A stretch of 35,245 nt of DNA from JAAZFF01 sp964405775 (GCA_964405775.1 CAYOPG010000016.1:1-35245), one strand, 5' to 3'. Counted from the stretch's first letter, positions 9,106 through 16,991 are shown. Program-made: numbers and translations. Notes: a model not told the origin generated them from the letters alone.

Positions 9106-9138
9106 TTATAATGCGCTCGATTGTATGTAAAACTCCAT
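9106..9138 (-). CDS. 10-codon leader ORF upstream of the phosphodiester glycosidase
   Basis: Minus-strand ATG at 9138 encodes MEFYIQSSAL and stops with TAA at 9108-9106. A GGAGG SD sits at 9150-9146, 7 nt ahead of its ATG. The glycosidase ATG at 9103 begins 2 nt after this stop in another frame and has no SD of its own. This is seen directly; the role as a coupling or attenuating leader peptide is inferred. Confidence 0.5.
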   Translation of the reverse strand: MEFYIQSSAL

Positions 9139-9164
9139 GAATGCCCCTCCGTTTTCATGCCTGC

Positions 9165-9193
9165 ATAATACCGTTTATAAGAGTCGCCCGCAA
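9165..9193 (-). promoter_or_regulatory. putative sigma70-type promoter for the phosphodiester glycosidase gene
   Basis: Read on the minus strand: -35 TTGCGG (9193-9188), a 17-nt spacer, -10 TATTAT (9170-9165). The -10 matches 5 of 6 and the -35 only 3 of 6. It lies about 25 nt upstream of the leader ORF start. Confidence 0.4.
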
Positions 9194-9300
9194 CACAGGA
9201 ATTGTGAAAACAACACTGCGCGGTATGTCATAGCCATGGACACCGAAGCCGAGAGCCGCGTGGTTCTGAAACGAGCGCATCCGTCAAATACCGGACACCA

Positions 9301-9385
9301 TTGTTGGTAATGTGGGTGGCGATCAGTCGAAGAACTCTCCAGTATACGGGGCTTTCAAGACTGTCGCCTCCCACATTACCAACAA
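9301..9385. repeat. 85-nt inverted repeat / long hairpin
   Basis: The left arm 9301-9322 and right arm 9364-9385 are reverse complements over 22 positions with a single mismatch. The pairing continues inward after a one-base bulge: 9324-9328 with 9359-9363, then 9329-9332 with 9353-9356. The terminal loop is near 9333-9352. Neither flanking gene is transcribed towards it, and no immediate T-tract follows, so it is a poor terminator candidate. It could be a small mobile palindrome, a folded RNA or an operator. Confidence 0.8.
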
Positions 9386-9452
9386 ATCCGCACCCGGAGC
9401 ACATGTTTTTGGGGATTTTTGTGACCGTTTCGGTGGTTTCAGCGGATTTTAC

Positions 9453-9480
9453 TTGTAAAAAAGCTCTCTTCCATTATAAA
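9453..9480 (+). promoter_or_regulatory. putative guaB promoter
   Basis: -35 TTGTAA (9453-9458), a 16-nt spacer and -10 TATAAA (9475-9480), matching 4 of 6 and 5 of 6. The predicted transcript would start near 9487 and reach the guaB ATG at 9539 after a leader of about 50 nt that contains the AAGGAG SD at 9522-9527. Confidence 0.45.
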
Positions 9481-9538
9481 CTGCTTTGGAAAAGACAACG
9501 GGCAGGGACTGTGCATTAGCCAAGGAGCAAGCGAAAAG

Positions 9539-11029
9539 ATGAATAAATATTTTGCAGATTTCATGAAGCAATTCCCATTCGAGGGATTGACTTTCGACGA
9601 CATTTCGCTCGTCACACAATACGCGGACTTCCATCCGGACTCCACTCTTCTTGAAACGCGCCTTACTTCGAGGATCAACCTTAACATACCGTTCGTGAGC
9701 GCCGCGATGGACACGGTCACCGAAGCACGCATGGCAATCTCTATGGCGATGCTCGGAGGAATAGGCGTCATACACAAGAATATCGCCCCGGAGGCGCAGG
9801 CCGATCAGGTAAGCCAAGTCAAGCACCACCTCAACGGGCTGATCCATAATCCGGTCACATTCAAAGTAGGTCAGACTATATCCGAAATTCTAGCGATCCG
9901 AAAGGAGAAGCAATACAGCTTCAGCGGGTTCCCGATTCTAGACAACGGCGACCGCGTGGTGGGTGTGCTTACGTCTAAGGACATCGCCTACGTCGAAGAC
10001 GTAAACGTCAAGGTTGAGGAAGTTATGACGCAGAACTTGATAACCGCGCCAGTCGGCACCGGTTTGGAAGAGGCGTACAAGCTGATGCGTCACAACAAAA
10101 AAGGCAAGCTCCCGCTAGTGGACAGCAACGGGCGCCTTGCTGGCCTATACAGCTTCACGGACGTACACAACCTGATTGAGAACAACCTCCCGATGGCGAA
10201 CCGCGATTCCCAGTACAGACTGCGCGTCGCCGCAGCGGTCAGCGGAGGTAACGATCAGGAACGCGTCGATATTCTCGCCCAAGCAGGAGTCGACGCTATT
10301 GTGGTGGACAGCGCTCACGGCCATACGAAGAACATAATGGATATGGTCAAGTGGATAGCCAAGCACTACCCGGATATCGACATAATAGCGGGCAACGTGG
10401 CAACCGGCGAAGGCGCTTTGGCTCTCCGCGACTGTGGTGCGCACGCAGTGAAAGTAGGAATCGGTCCTGGCTCGATCTGCACGACGCGCGTAGTATGCGG
10501 CGTCGGCGTTCCCCAGATCTCGGCTGTTTACAACGCTTATTCCGCCCTCAAGGGATCTATACCTGTCATATCCGACGGCGGCATACGCCATTCCGGCGAC
10601 GTACCCAAGGCGCTTGTCGCAGGCGCCGAATCCGTCATGCTCGGCTCAGTGCTGGCGGCATCCGAGGAGAGCCCTGGAGAGAAAATCATACACGAAGGTC
10701 GCCATTATGTCGTTTACCGCGGCATGGGCAGCCTGGCCGCCATGGTCGCCGGCAAAGGCAGCCGGGAACGCTACGCCCAGGCAAGCACCGCGGCAGAGGA
10801 TCTTGTTCCTCAGGGAATCGAGGGCATCGTCCCATACGCGGGAACGGTTAAGCAGATAATGAACCAGTTCTGCGGAGGGCTTCACTCGTCGCTGGGTTAC
10901 TGCGGCGCACACAACATCGAAGAGCTGCGCGAAACCGGCAAGGTGGTGCGTGTCACGAATGCCGGCGTGATGGAGGCGCATCCCCACGATGTGAAAATCA
11001 TACGCGAGGCGCCAAATTACCGCTCCTGA
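9539..11029 (+). CDS. guaB: inosine-5'-monophosphate dehydrogenase
   Basis: Catalyses NAD-dependent oxidation of IMP to XMP, the committed step of GMP synthesis, in the cytoplasm. The 496 residues have the full-length layout: TIM-barrel start (FPFEGLTFDDISLV, SAAMDTVTE), a tandem CBS pair at about 95-215, and the barrel again with catalytic Cys314 in GPGSICTT. The flap region carries RGMGSLAAM and the mobile Arg-Tyr (SRERYAQ). AAGGAG lies 11 nt before the ATG. The CBS pair suggests allosteric control by purine nucleotides. No guaA is adjacent; a metallophosphoesterase gene follows after 58 nt. Confidence 0.97.
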   Translation: MNKYFADFMKQFPFEGLTFDDISLVTQYADFHPDSTLLETRLTSRINLNIPFVSAAMDTVTEARMAISMAMLGGIGVIHKNIAPEAQADQVSQVKHHLNGLIHNPVTFKVGQTISEILAIRKEKQYSFSGFPILDNGDRVVGVLTSKDIAYVEDVNVKVEEVMTQNLITAPVGTGLEEAYKLMRHNKKGKLPLVDSNGRLAGLYSFTDVHNLIENNLPMANRDSQYRLRVAAAVSGGNDQERVDILAQAGVDAIVVDSAHGHTKNIMDMVKWIAKHYPDIDIIAGNVATGEGALALRDCGAHAVKVGIGPGSICTTRVVCGVGVPQISAVYNAYSALKGSIPVISDGGIRHSGDVPKALVAGAESVMLGSVLAASEESPGEKIIHEGRHYVVYRGMGSLAAMVAGKGSRERYAQASTAAEDLVPQGIEGIVPYAGTVKQIMNQFCGGLHSSLGYCGAHNIEELRETGKVVRVTNAGVMEAHPHDVKIIREAPNYRS

Positions 11030-11087
11030 TAAATCCCAAAGGGAGAGTGGCCTGACACCCGACCAAAAACGCGGGATAGAGGCCCGT

Positions 11088-11981
11088 ATGGGGAGCAAAC
11101 TCCTCGCAAAACGACTCCACACCGAAAACACCCGCGAACAGCGTCTGGGCGGGCGTATAAATATTTGCCCTATGCGAATTGCACGCCCTATCGTCAACCT
11201 CGCATTCAAAACCACTGGACTATGGAACCGGGCGCACCGTGAATTCATGAATCCAGTTGTGCGCGAGAATACCTTTCAAATAGCGGGGATTCCCGACTCG
11301 CTCCACGACTTCACGATACTGCATCTTAGCGACCTTCATCTTGATCTAGACACCAACCTGACGCAGGTAATACATGAGCGCATAAAATCGTTGAGCTTCG
11401 ACGTGGCGGTGGTGACGGGCGACATAAACAACTACACGATTCACACGGATGGTCGGGCTCTTGTCGAAATGCGCTCTCTAATGCCGGCGTTTGGAGACGC
11501 GCCTGTGTATTGCGTATTGGGCAACCATGACTCTATGCAGGATGTCCCCGTTTTGGAAGACATGGGGATATGTGTACTCCTCAACGAAAACACGAGAATA
11601 GAACGGGGTGGCGAAAGCATTGCGATAGCAGGCGTAGACGACCCCAATATCTTCGCCACGCACGATCTCGACAAAGCGCTCACAGGCACAGAAGACGCCG
11701 CCGTAAAGATTCTGCTTTCGCACTCACCCGGCATACACAAGGAAGCCGTCGAACACAATGTGGACATCATGCTCTGCGGCCATATCCACGGTGGCCAGAT
11801 TTGCCTTCCAAGCGGCAGAATGCTGCGCACCTACAAGGATCAGGGAGCAAAACATGTCCTACGCGGCCACTGGACAGAGGGCTCCACACAGGGCTGGACA
11901 TCAACTGGAACCGGCTCATGCGGCGTTCCCCTCCGCCTCAACTGCCCCCCAGAAATCGTCTTACACCGACTCGTGCCCTAA
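11088..11981 (+). CDS. calcineurin-like metallophosphoesterase
   Basis: A 297-residue protein with all blocks of the metallophosphoesterase fold: LHLSDLHLD (metal site), VVTGD, LGNHDS, LLSHSP, and GHIHGGQ near the C-terminus. The order and the GGQ ending resemble the YkuE/YaeI-type group, which acts on phosphodiesters such as UDP-diacylglucosamine, but here there is no N-terminal membrane helix. The substrate cannot be read from the sequence. The start at 11088 has GAGG about 7 nt upstream; ATG 11172 is an alternative that would remove a poorly conserved basic segment. It follows guaB by 58 nt without a visible terminator and converges on the next small gene. Confidence 0.88.
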   Translation: MGSKLLAKRLHTENTREQRLGGRINICPMRIARPIVNLAFKTTGLWNRAHREFMNPVVRENTFQIAGIPDSLHDFTILHLSDLHLDLDTNLTQVIHERIKSLSFDVAVVTGDINNYTIHTDGRALVEMRSLMPAFGDAPVYCVLGNHDSMQDVPVLEDMGICVLLNENTRIERGGESIAIAGVDDPNIFATHDLDKALTGTEDAAVKILLSHSPGIHKEAVEHNVDIMLCGHIHGGQICLPSGRMLRTYKDQGAKHVLRGHWTEGSTQGWTSTGTGSCGVPLRLNCPPEIVLHRLVP

Positions 11982-11987
11982 GTTGGC

Positions 11988-12218
11988 TCAGTAGTTGAAA
12001 AGCTCTTTGTCGGAATAGAAGGTGCCAGCGGCGCGGTTAAGAGCGTCGACCACAATTCGTTTAGTGTGCAAAGTAAGCCTTCGTCCTTTGGTTGCGCGCG
12101 AAACCATCTTGTGCGTCATCGGAACGGCGGATGCCGCAACGATGTCGTGCGGCGCAAGCCCGAGCTCCTCTATAATATCGGCAATTGGCTGCCTCCCCAT
12201 GTTTCTTTCAATATCCAT
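11988..12218 (-). CDS. small conserved HTH-like protein, function unknown
   Basis: A 76-residue basic protein. The pattern of helices and the tail (THKMVSRATKGRRLTLHTKRIVV shortened: MVSRATKGRRLT, then VVDALNRAAG) recall small Lambda-repressor-like or XRE-like DNA-binding folds, with TKGRRLT as the likely turn and basic contact segment. I believe similar 70-80-residue proteins ending in DLFNY or ELFNY occur in other PVC genomes, but that is memory, not a search. It fills the gap between the phosphoesterase and the acetyltransferase gene. The ATG lies only 6 nt after a good -10 box, so the mRNA is probably leaderless. The opposite-strand frame here is a shadow. Confidence 0.65.
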   Translation of the reverse strand: MDIERNMGRQPIADIIEELGLAPHDIVAASAVPMTHKMVSRATKGRRLTLHTKRIVVDALNRAAGTFYSDKELFNY

Positions 12219-12224
12219 GACACG

Positions 12225-12253
12225 ATTCTAACACGGTGACGCCAACCGGACAA
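12225..12253 (-). promoter_or_regulatory. sigma70-type promoter giving a leaderless transcript
   Basis: Read on the minus strand: -35 TTGTCC (12253-12248), a 17-nt spacer, -10 TAGAAT (12230-12225). The gene's ATG starts at 12218, so the expected transcription start falls on or within a base of the start codon. Confidence 0.5.
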
Positions 12254-12310
12254 GAGAGCAACCTAAGAGCGGGTTTATGGATTCTTGCAACATAACTCAG
12301 TGAATCGGAA

Positions 12311-12955
12311 CTATTCCCCAAGCGGACGGTTGTCGGCCAGGATGTCGGGCTTGTTAAGCATGGTGTCCGCTTCGGTTATGTCGCGGATCACGCGGCAGGG
12401 GTTGCCGGCGGCAAAGGAGTTGGAGGGAATGTCGCGAGTCACCACGCTTCCGGCGCCGATGACGCAGTTGTCTCCGATCTTCACACCGGGGCATACAACG
12501 ATGTTCGCACCGAACCAGCAGTCTTTGCCGATCTCAACCGGCTTGGCATAGCAGAAATGCCGTTTGATGCCGTCTTTGTCCAACATGCAGCGACGCTCGT
12601 CCGGGAGCATTGGATGCACGGGCGTGACGATCGTGAAGTTTGGGCCGAAGTTGCAGTCGTCGCCAATCGTGACCTTAGCGTCGTCCTGAATCGTCAGATT
12701 GTAGTTGAAGAAGCAGCGCTTTCCGATTTTTGTGTGTTTACCGTAGTGGAAAAACACCGGGCCTTGTATGAAACTGCCTTCGCCGAATTCTCCTATCATC
12801 AGGGATAAGATATGGGCGCGGAGTTCTACATCGTCTTCATTCAGGGCGCTGAATTGCGCGCTCAGTTTGTGAGAGCGCATCTTAATTGCCTTCAGTTCCG
12901 AATCGCCAGGGTTGAACAAGATCCCCTTGAAAATTTTCTCTTCTTCAGGAGTCAT
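12311..12955 (-). CDS. sugar O-acetyltransferase (maltose/galactoside acetyltransferase family)
   Basis: A 214-residue left-handed beta-helix acetyltransferase. The N-terminal helical Mac domain (about 1-60) begins MTPEEEKIFKG; hexapeptide repeats follow, with the catalytic His in VTPVHPM and the late coil VKIGDNCVIGAGSVVTRDIP. The C-terminal cap AAGNPCRVIRDI is typical. The family transfers acetyl from acetyl-CoA to the 6-hydroxyl of sugars, often as detoxification of non-metabolised sugars. It starts 6 nt after the larA-like gene and is the last gene of the kdgK-gnd-larA operon, which suggests a sugar or sugar-acid acceptor. Exact acceptor unknown. Confidence 0.9.
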   Translation of the reverse strand: MTPEEEKIFKGILFNPGDSELKAIKMRSHKLSAQFSALNEDDVELRAHILSLMIGEFGEGSFIQGPVFFHYGKHTKIGKRCFFNYNLTIQDDAKVTIGDDCNFGPNFTIVTPVHPMLPDERRCMLDKDGIKRHFCYAKPVEIGKDCWFGANIVVCPGVKIGDNCVIGAGSVVTRDIPSNSFAAGNPCRVIRDITEADTMLNKPDILADNRPLGE

Positions 12956-12961
12956 GGCGTT

Positions 12962-14248
12962 TTAATCATTAAATTTGCCACGGTACGCCCAGAGACCCAA
13001 GGCGGGGTTGCTGATGTAGAATATCTCCTCGCCATCAGGCATCGTATTGAAGCCGTCGCGGAGTTTGTCGGGATCGTAGCGTTTCGTGGTTTCGTCGTAT
13101 GGTGCGGCGTTGAAGCCGACTGAGCGGACATCGTCCAGCGAGACTCCGCCTTTGCCAGGGCAGTAGGTGATGTCGAAGCGTCCTTCCGATGAGCCGTGTA
13201 TCAGGTGGGCTGCGGCTCCCAAATTGGCTCTCAGATCCTCGTTTTTCTCGACGGCCTTGAGCGTGGCGGGCGTGCCGCGATAGCCATATTTGCGGATCAG
13301 TTTGTCAATTTGCGGATCCTCTCCGAATTCGTTCAGGGCGGGCGCCAGAACGATCAGCTCGCCTCTGTCGGCGATTGCCATGCGAGTGCGGTAGATCGAT
13401 TTATTGCCCAGCCATGTACTCTGGAATTCATGCGGATCCAGATAGACCACGACCTTTTTGGGCTCGCGGTCCAGCAAGATCACGTTGACCTCGCGGGCCA
13501 GCTTGGCTGCGGCTTCGTAGGCGAAGGCGTCTTCGCTTGCGAAATATCCGCGAAGACACATTTCGCGAGTGTTGTAGTCCTGCTCGACCACGGTTTGCAC
13601 GTACAGGATCGGCAGGTCGGAGAGGAATCGGTCGACGGCGGTGTTGAAGAGACGGCGCACGGGCGTGTCTGCCCGGCCGAGGATCGTCTCCATGTTGCAG
13701 ACGGCGCCCAAGAAGTGCGATTTGTTGATTATATCCGCTCCGCCGGCGCCCACGACGATGTTCTTCGTATAGTTTGCCATGCCGACGACCTCATGCGGCA
13801 CGACCTGTCCTACGGATAGGATCAGGTCATAGCCGTCGTAGAGGCGTTTGGAGACTTCGACTCCGACGCTGTATGAGACTTTGCCGCCGGAGAGTTCTGA
13901 CAGGAACTCGCCCGGCAGCTCGCCCTTGCGGACTATGCCGCCGCGCCAGTCGTGGATCTTGAATGCCTCCAGGGGAATCGAATCGCCGAACATCATCCGG
14001 AGCTGTTTCTCCGTCATCGCATTGTGGGTACCGAGCGTGGGCATTACATCAACCTTCACGCCGGCCTTTGTCATAATATCGTAAGCCATTGCCGTTATCG
14101 GGCCTGCCTGCGAATTCAGACGCGTGTGGTCGGGTGGGAGGATGAGAGCCCTGCGCAGAGCGTCCAGTCGCGAGGATAGGGTTTCCTCGACCAGTGAACG
14201 CAGCTTGCTGCTTGATATCGAGATTTTTGCTCCGGAATAATTGATCAT
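12962..14248 (-). CDS. LarA-superfamily nickel-pincer hydroxyacid racemase/epimerase
   Basis: A 428-residue homologue of lactate racemase LarA. Residues that can be aligned by spacing with the Lactobacillus plantarum enzyme are present: Asp40/Arg43 (DHTR), His75 (LGTHNAMT), His152 (VPHE), Lys162, expected to anchor the pincer, exactly 10 residues on, and His178, expected to bind nickel, 16 further. Lys283 in GNKSIYRTR is a candidate for the last catalytic lysine. The enzyme should interconvert C2 epimers of a 2-hydroxy acid by hydride transfer. It lies 10 nt after gnd and 6 nt before the acetyltransferase, downstream of kdgK, which points to a sugar acid (for example gluconate/mannonate) rather than lactate. 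Cofactor genes larB, larC and larE are about 7 kb away in the window. Confidence 0.88.
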   Translation of the reverse strand: MINYSGAKISISSSKLRSLVEETLSSRLDALRRALILPPDHTRLNSQAGPITAMAYDIMTKAGVKVDVMPTLGTHNAMTEKQLRMMFGDSIPLEAFKIHDWRGGIVRKGELPGEFLSELSGGKVSYSVGVEVSKRLYDGYDLILSVGQVVPHEVVGMANYTKNIVVGAGGADIINKSHFLGAVCNMETILGRADTPVRRLFNTAVDRFLSDLPILYVQTVVEQDYNTREMCLRGYFASEDAFAYEAAAKLAREVNVILLDREPKKVVVYLDPHEFQSTWLGNKSIYRTRMAIADRGELIVLAPALNEFGEDPQIDKLIRKYGYRGTPATLKAVEKNEDLRANLGAAAHLIHGSSEGRFDITYCPGKGGVSLDDVRSVGFNAAPYDETTKRYDPDKLRDGFNTMPDGEEIFYISNPALGLWAYRGKFND

Positions 14249-14258
14249 CGCTATTTCT

Positions 14259-15710
14259 TTACACTATGTATGTCGAGGCAGAGGTGTCGCCGCCACGGCC
14301 TGTCCAGTTGGTGTGGAAGAACTCGCCGCGCGGCTTGTCGGTGCGCTCGTATGTGTGCGCCCCGAAGTAGTCGCGCTGCGCCTGAAGCAGGTTGGCGGGC
14401 AACCGCGCACAGCGGTAGCCATCGTAGTAACTTAGCGCGGCGTTGATGGCCGGCGCAGGTATTCCGAGTTCGATGGCGGCGGCGGCTACGCGACGCCAGC
14501 TTGCCTGTGCGCGCTTCACCTTGTCGTTGAAGAACGGATCAACAAGCAGGTTGGTGAGCTCGGGGTTTTTATCGAATGCCTCTTTGATTTTGCCAAGGAA
14601 GGCGGAGCGAATTATGCAACCCCCGCGCCACATGAGCGCGATGCCGCCGTAGTTCAGGTGCCAGCCATAAGTTTTAGCCGCGGCACGCATTAGCTGGTAG
14701 CCCTGCGCGTAGCTGACGATTTTGGAGGCGTACAGTGCCTGTTCGAGGTCTGCTATGAAGGCTTTTTTGTCGCCTTTGTATTTTGTCTCTTCCGGTCCCG
14801 CGAGCAAAGAAGACGCTGCGACGCGCTCTTCCTTGAGGGCGGAGAGGCAGCGTGCGAACACTGCCTCGGCGATGAGCGTCAGCGGCTGTCCTTCGTCAAG
14901 CGCGGCGATAGCGGTCCATTTGCCAGTTCCTTTCTGTCCGGCGGCGTCGAGGATATAGTCCACGACCGCCTCTCCGGAATCAGTACGGTAGCCCAGAATG
15001 TCGCGTGTTATTTCGATCAGATAACTGTCGAGCTCGCCCTTGTTCCAATCGGCGAATATTTTGTGCATTTCGTCGTTGGAGAGGCCGAGGCCGTCCTTCA
15101 TTATCTGGTAGACCTCGCAGATAAGCTGCATGTCGCCATATTCAATGCCGTTATGGACCATCTTGACGAAGTGGCCCGCACCGCCTTCGCCGACCCACTC
15201 GCAGCAGGGGCTGCCGTCAGCTGTGTGCGCCGCGATTTTCTGGAAGATCGGCTTGACCGCAGGCCATGCCGCGGGCGAGCCGCCGGGCATGATGGATGGG
15301 CCGAGTAGCGCACCTTCCTCGCCGCCGGAGACGCCCGTTCCGATGTAAAGCAGGCCTTTGCTTTCAACGTACTGCGCGCGGCGGATAGTGTCGGGGAAAT
15401 GGCTGTTGCCGCCGTCTATGATTATGTCGCCCTTCTCGAGATGTGGTATCAGCTGTTCGATGAAATCGTCGACGGGCTGCCCCGCCTTGACAAGCATCAT
15501 GACCTTGCGCGGGCGTTCGAGGCTTGCGCAAAGTTCCTCGATGTTTTTGCATCCGATGAACTTTTTGCCAGCGCCGCGTCCGGCGATGAACTTTTCCACC
15601 CTGTCAACCGTGCGGTTGAACACCGCCACGGTGAAGCCTTTGCTTTCCATGTTGAGGACGAGGTTTTCGCCCATCACCGCCAAGCCGATCAATCCTATGT
15701 CTGCCTTCAT
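14259..15710 (-). CDS. gnd: 6-phosphogluconate dehydrogenase, decarboxylating
   Basis: Converts 6-phosphogluconate to ribulose-5-phosphate and CO2 with reduction of NADP. The 483 residues match the long GndA/Gnd form. The dinucleotide fold is GLIGLAVMGENL (6-17) with NRT after the second strand, which favours NADP. Substrate and catalytic motifs are present: GVSGGEEGALLGPSIMPGG, the catalytic Lys in GHFVKMVHNGIEYGDMQ, and the C-terminal tail FHTNWTGRGG that reaches into the partner subunit. The start has AGAGGA about 12 nt upstream. It lies 25 nt after kdgK and 10 nt before the larA-like gene, in one operon. Presence with kdgK suggests gluconate-type catabolism. Confidence 0.97.
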   Translation of the reverse strand: MKADIGLIGLAVMGENLVLNMESKGFTVAVFNRTVDRVEKFIAGRGAGKKFIGCKNIEELCASLERPRKVMMLVKAGQPVDDFIEQLIPHLEKGDIIIDGGNSHFPDTIRRAQYVESKGLLYIGTGVSGGEEGALLGPSIMPGGSPAAWPAVKPIFQKIAAHTADGSPCCEWVGEGGAGHFVKMVHNGIEYGDMQLICEVYQIMKDGLGLSNDEMHKIFADWNKGELDSYLIEITRDILGYRTDSGEAVVDYILDAAGQKGTGKWTAIAALDEGQPLTLIAEAVFARCLSALKEERVAASSLLAGPEETKYKGDKKAFIADLEQALYASKIVSYAQGYQLMRAAAKTYGWHLNYGGIALMWRGGCIIRSAFLGKIKEAFDKNPELTNLLVDPFFNDKVKRAQASWRRVAAAAIELGIPAPAINAALSYYDGYRCARLPANLLQAQRDYFGAHTYERTDKPRGEFFHTNWTGRGGDTSASTYIV

Positions 15711-15735
15711 TGTATTATTAGTTCCTCTTTTTTTA

Positions 15736-16818
15736 CTACCTCTGGATGCGAGCTGAGCCGCCTTCGGCGATAGCCTTGACCTGGTCGAGCGTCGCCATAG
15801 TGGTATCGCCGGGATAAGTCGTCAGCAGTGCGCCGTGAGCCCAACCAAAGCGTACTGCCTCTTCGGGGGAGAAGTCGTTGAGCAGGCCGTAGAAAAGTCC
15901 GGCAGCAAAGCCGTCGCCGCCGCCAACGCGGTCGTACACATCGAGCTCGCGCACTGGCGCCTGCCAGGGCTTGCCGTTGATCCACGCCACGGCGCTCCAG
16001 CTGTGGCGGTTTGTGGAGTGTACCTCGCGCAGGGTGGTAGCCACGATTTTGATGTTCGGGAATTTTGCGGTGACCTTGCCGATCATGCTTATGAACGCCG
16101 ATGGGTCGAGGTCGGACTTCGCTTCCACCTCGGGGCCGGGGATGCCGAGCCCCATCTGCAAATCCTCCTCGTTGCCGACTAGCACGTCTACGTACTTAAG
16201 AATCGGCTCAAGAGTCTTGACGCCATGCGCGTCGCCACCGCGGATGCTCCAGAGCTTTTTGCGGTAGTTGAGGTCGAACGACACGACGGCGCCAGCTTCC
16301 TTGGCGGCCTTCATGCCTGATTCGATAACTCCGGGCGTCGTATCTGAGAGCGCCGCGAAAATGCCTCCGCTGTGGAACCAACGAACGCCATCGGCGAAAA
16401 TTGCCCTCCAGTCGAAATCACCCGCCTTCAGCAACGCGCCTGCCTCATTGCTGCGGTTGTAGAAAACGACGGGGGCACGGGCGCCGCATCCGCGGTCGCT
16501 GTAAACAGTTGCCATGTTGGGACCGTTAACACCATCGTGTTTGAAGTGCTTGTAGAAAGGTTGGACGCCCATCGCACGGACGCGCTCGTTGATCATGGCG
16601 CCGATTGGGTAGTCCACCATTGCAGAGGCGATGCCGGTCTTCAACCCGAAGCAGTCCGCCAGGTTCGCCGCCACGTTGAACTCTCCGCCACTGACGTGAA
16701 TGTCACAGTGTGTCGCCTTGCGAAATGGCACTACGCCCGTGTCAAGCCTGTGTACAAGCGCCCCGAGCGAAAGCAAGTCAAGCGCACCATTTTTGTTGAT
16801 CTCAACCCCGTACTTCAT
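15736..16818 (-). CDS. kdgK: PfkB-family sugar kinase, probable 2-dehydro-3-deoxygluconokinase
   Basis: A 360-residue ribokinase-fold kinase. It shows the N-terminal GGEFNVAANLADCFGL block, the strand SFDLNYRKKLW, and the C-terminal PfkB signature DRVGGGDGFAAG (296-307) with catalytic Asp302. The segment RSNEAGALL and the order of motifs are closest to KDG kinases, which phosphorylate 2-keto-3-deoxygluconate to KDPG; a fructokinase-type substrate is the main alternative. It is first in the minus-strand operon kdgK-gnd-larA-acetyltransferase, with AAGGA 8 nt before its ATG. It is transcribed divergently from secA, with 262 nt between the two starts. Confidence 0.82.
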   Translation of the reverse strand: MKYGVEINKNGALDLLSLGALVHRLDTGVVPFRKATHCDIHVSGGEFNVAANLADCFGLKTGIASAMVDYPIGAMINERVRAMGVQPFYKHFKHDGVNGPNMATVYSDRGCGARAPVVFYNRSNEAGALLKAGDFDWRAIFADGVRWFHSGGIFAALSDTTPGVIESGMKAAKEAGAVVSFDLNYRKKLWSIRGGDAHGVKTLEPILKYVDVLVGNEEDLQMGLGIPGPEVEAKSDLDPSAFISMIGKVTAKFPNIKIVATTLREVHSTNRHSWSAVAWINGKPWQAPVRELDVYDRVGGGDGFAAGLFYGLLNDFSPEEAVRFGWAHGALLTTYPGDTTMATLDQVKAIAEGGSARIQR

Positions 16819-16961
16819 CTATGCAATCCTTAATATTTTTCGGCAAACCGGAAAAGTAACGGTTCGACTGCGCGACCGCAAAACCCCGGGATAACCGAGT
16901 GTTGTTAATAATAGGAATGGATTCTAGCAGAAGGGCGACCCTAAGTCAAAAAAAAGCTGAA

Positions 16962-16991
16962 TAGACATAACATAGCGATTTGTGCTATAGT
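16962..16991 (+). promoter_or_regulatory. secA promoter with extended -10
   Basis: -35 TAGACA (16962-16967, 5 of 6), an 18-nt spacer and -10 TATAGT (16986-16991, 5 of 6) preceded by TGC, an extended -10. The start would be near 16998, leaving a leader of about 83 nt before secA. Confidence 0.6.

Larger units (their letters stand above)
9104..9538. other. divergent intergenic region between the glycosidase gene and guaB
   Basis: This is the only stretch over 300 bases without a full gene. It contains the leader ORF and promoter for the minus-strand glycosidase gene, a long inverted repeat (9301-9385), and the guaB promoter and SD (AAGGAG at 9522-9527). A 24-codon ATG frame at about 9235 runs into the left arm of the inverted repeat but has no SD and is not called. 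No tRNA or riboswitch core was recognised. Confidence 0.7.

Noticed and set aside
9301..9385. Integron attC site
   Set aside because: The arms run GTT on the left and AAC on the right, the reverse of attC ends, and no integrase or cassette genes are near.
13196..13819. 207-codon plus-strand frame opposite the larA-like gene
   Set aside because: Shadow frame; the minus-strand protein has conserved catalytic spacing.
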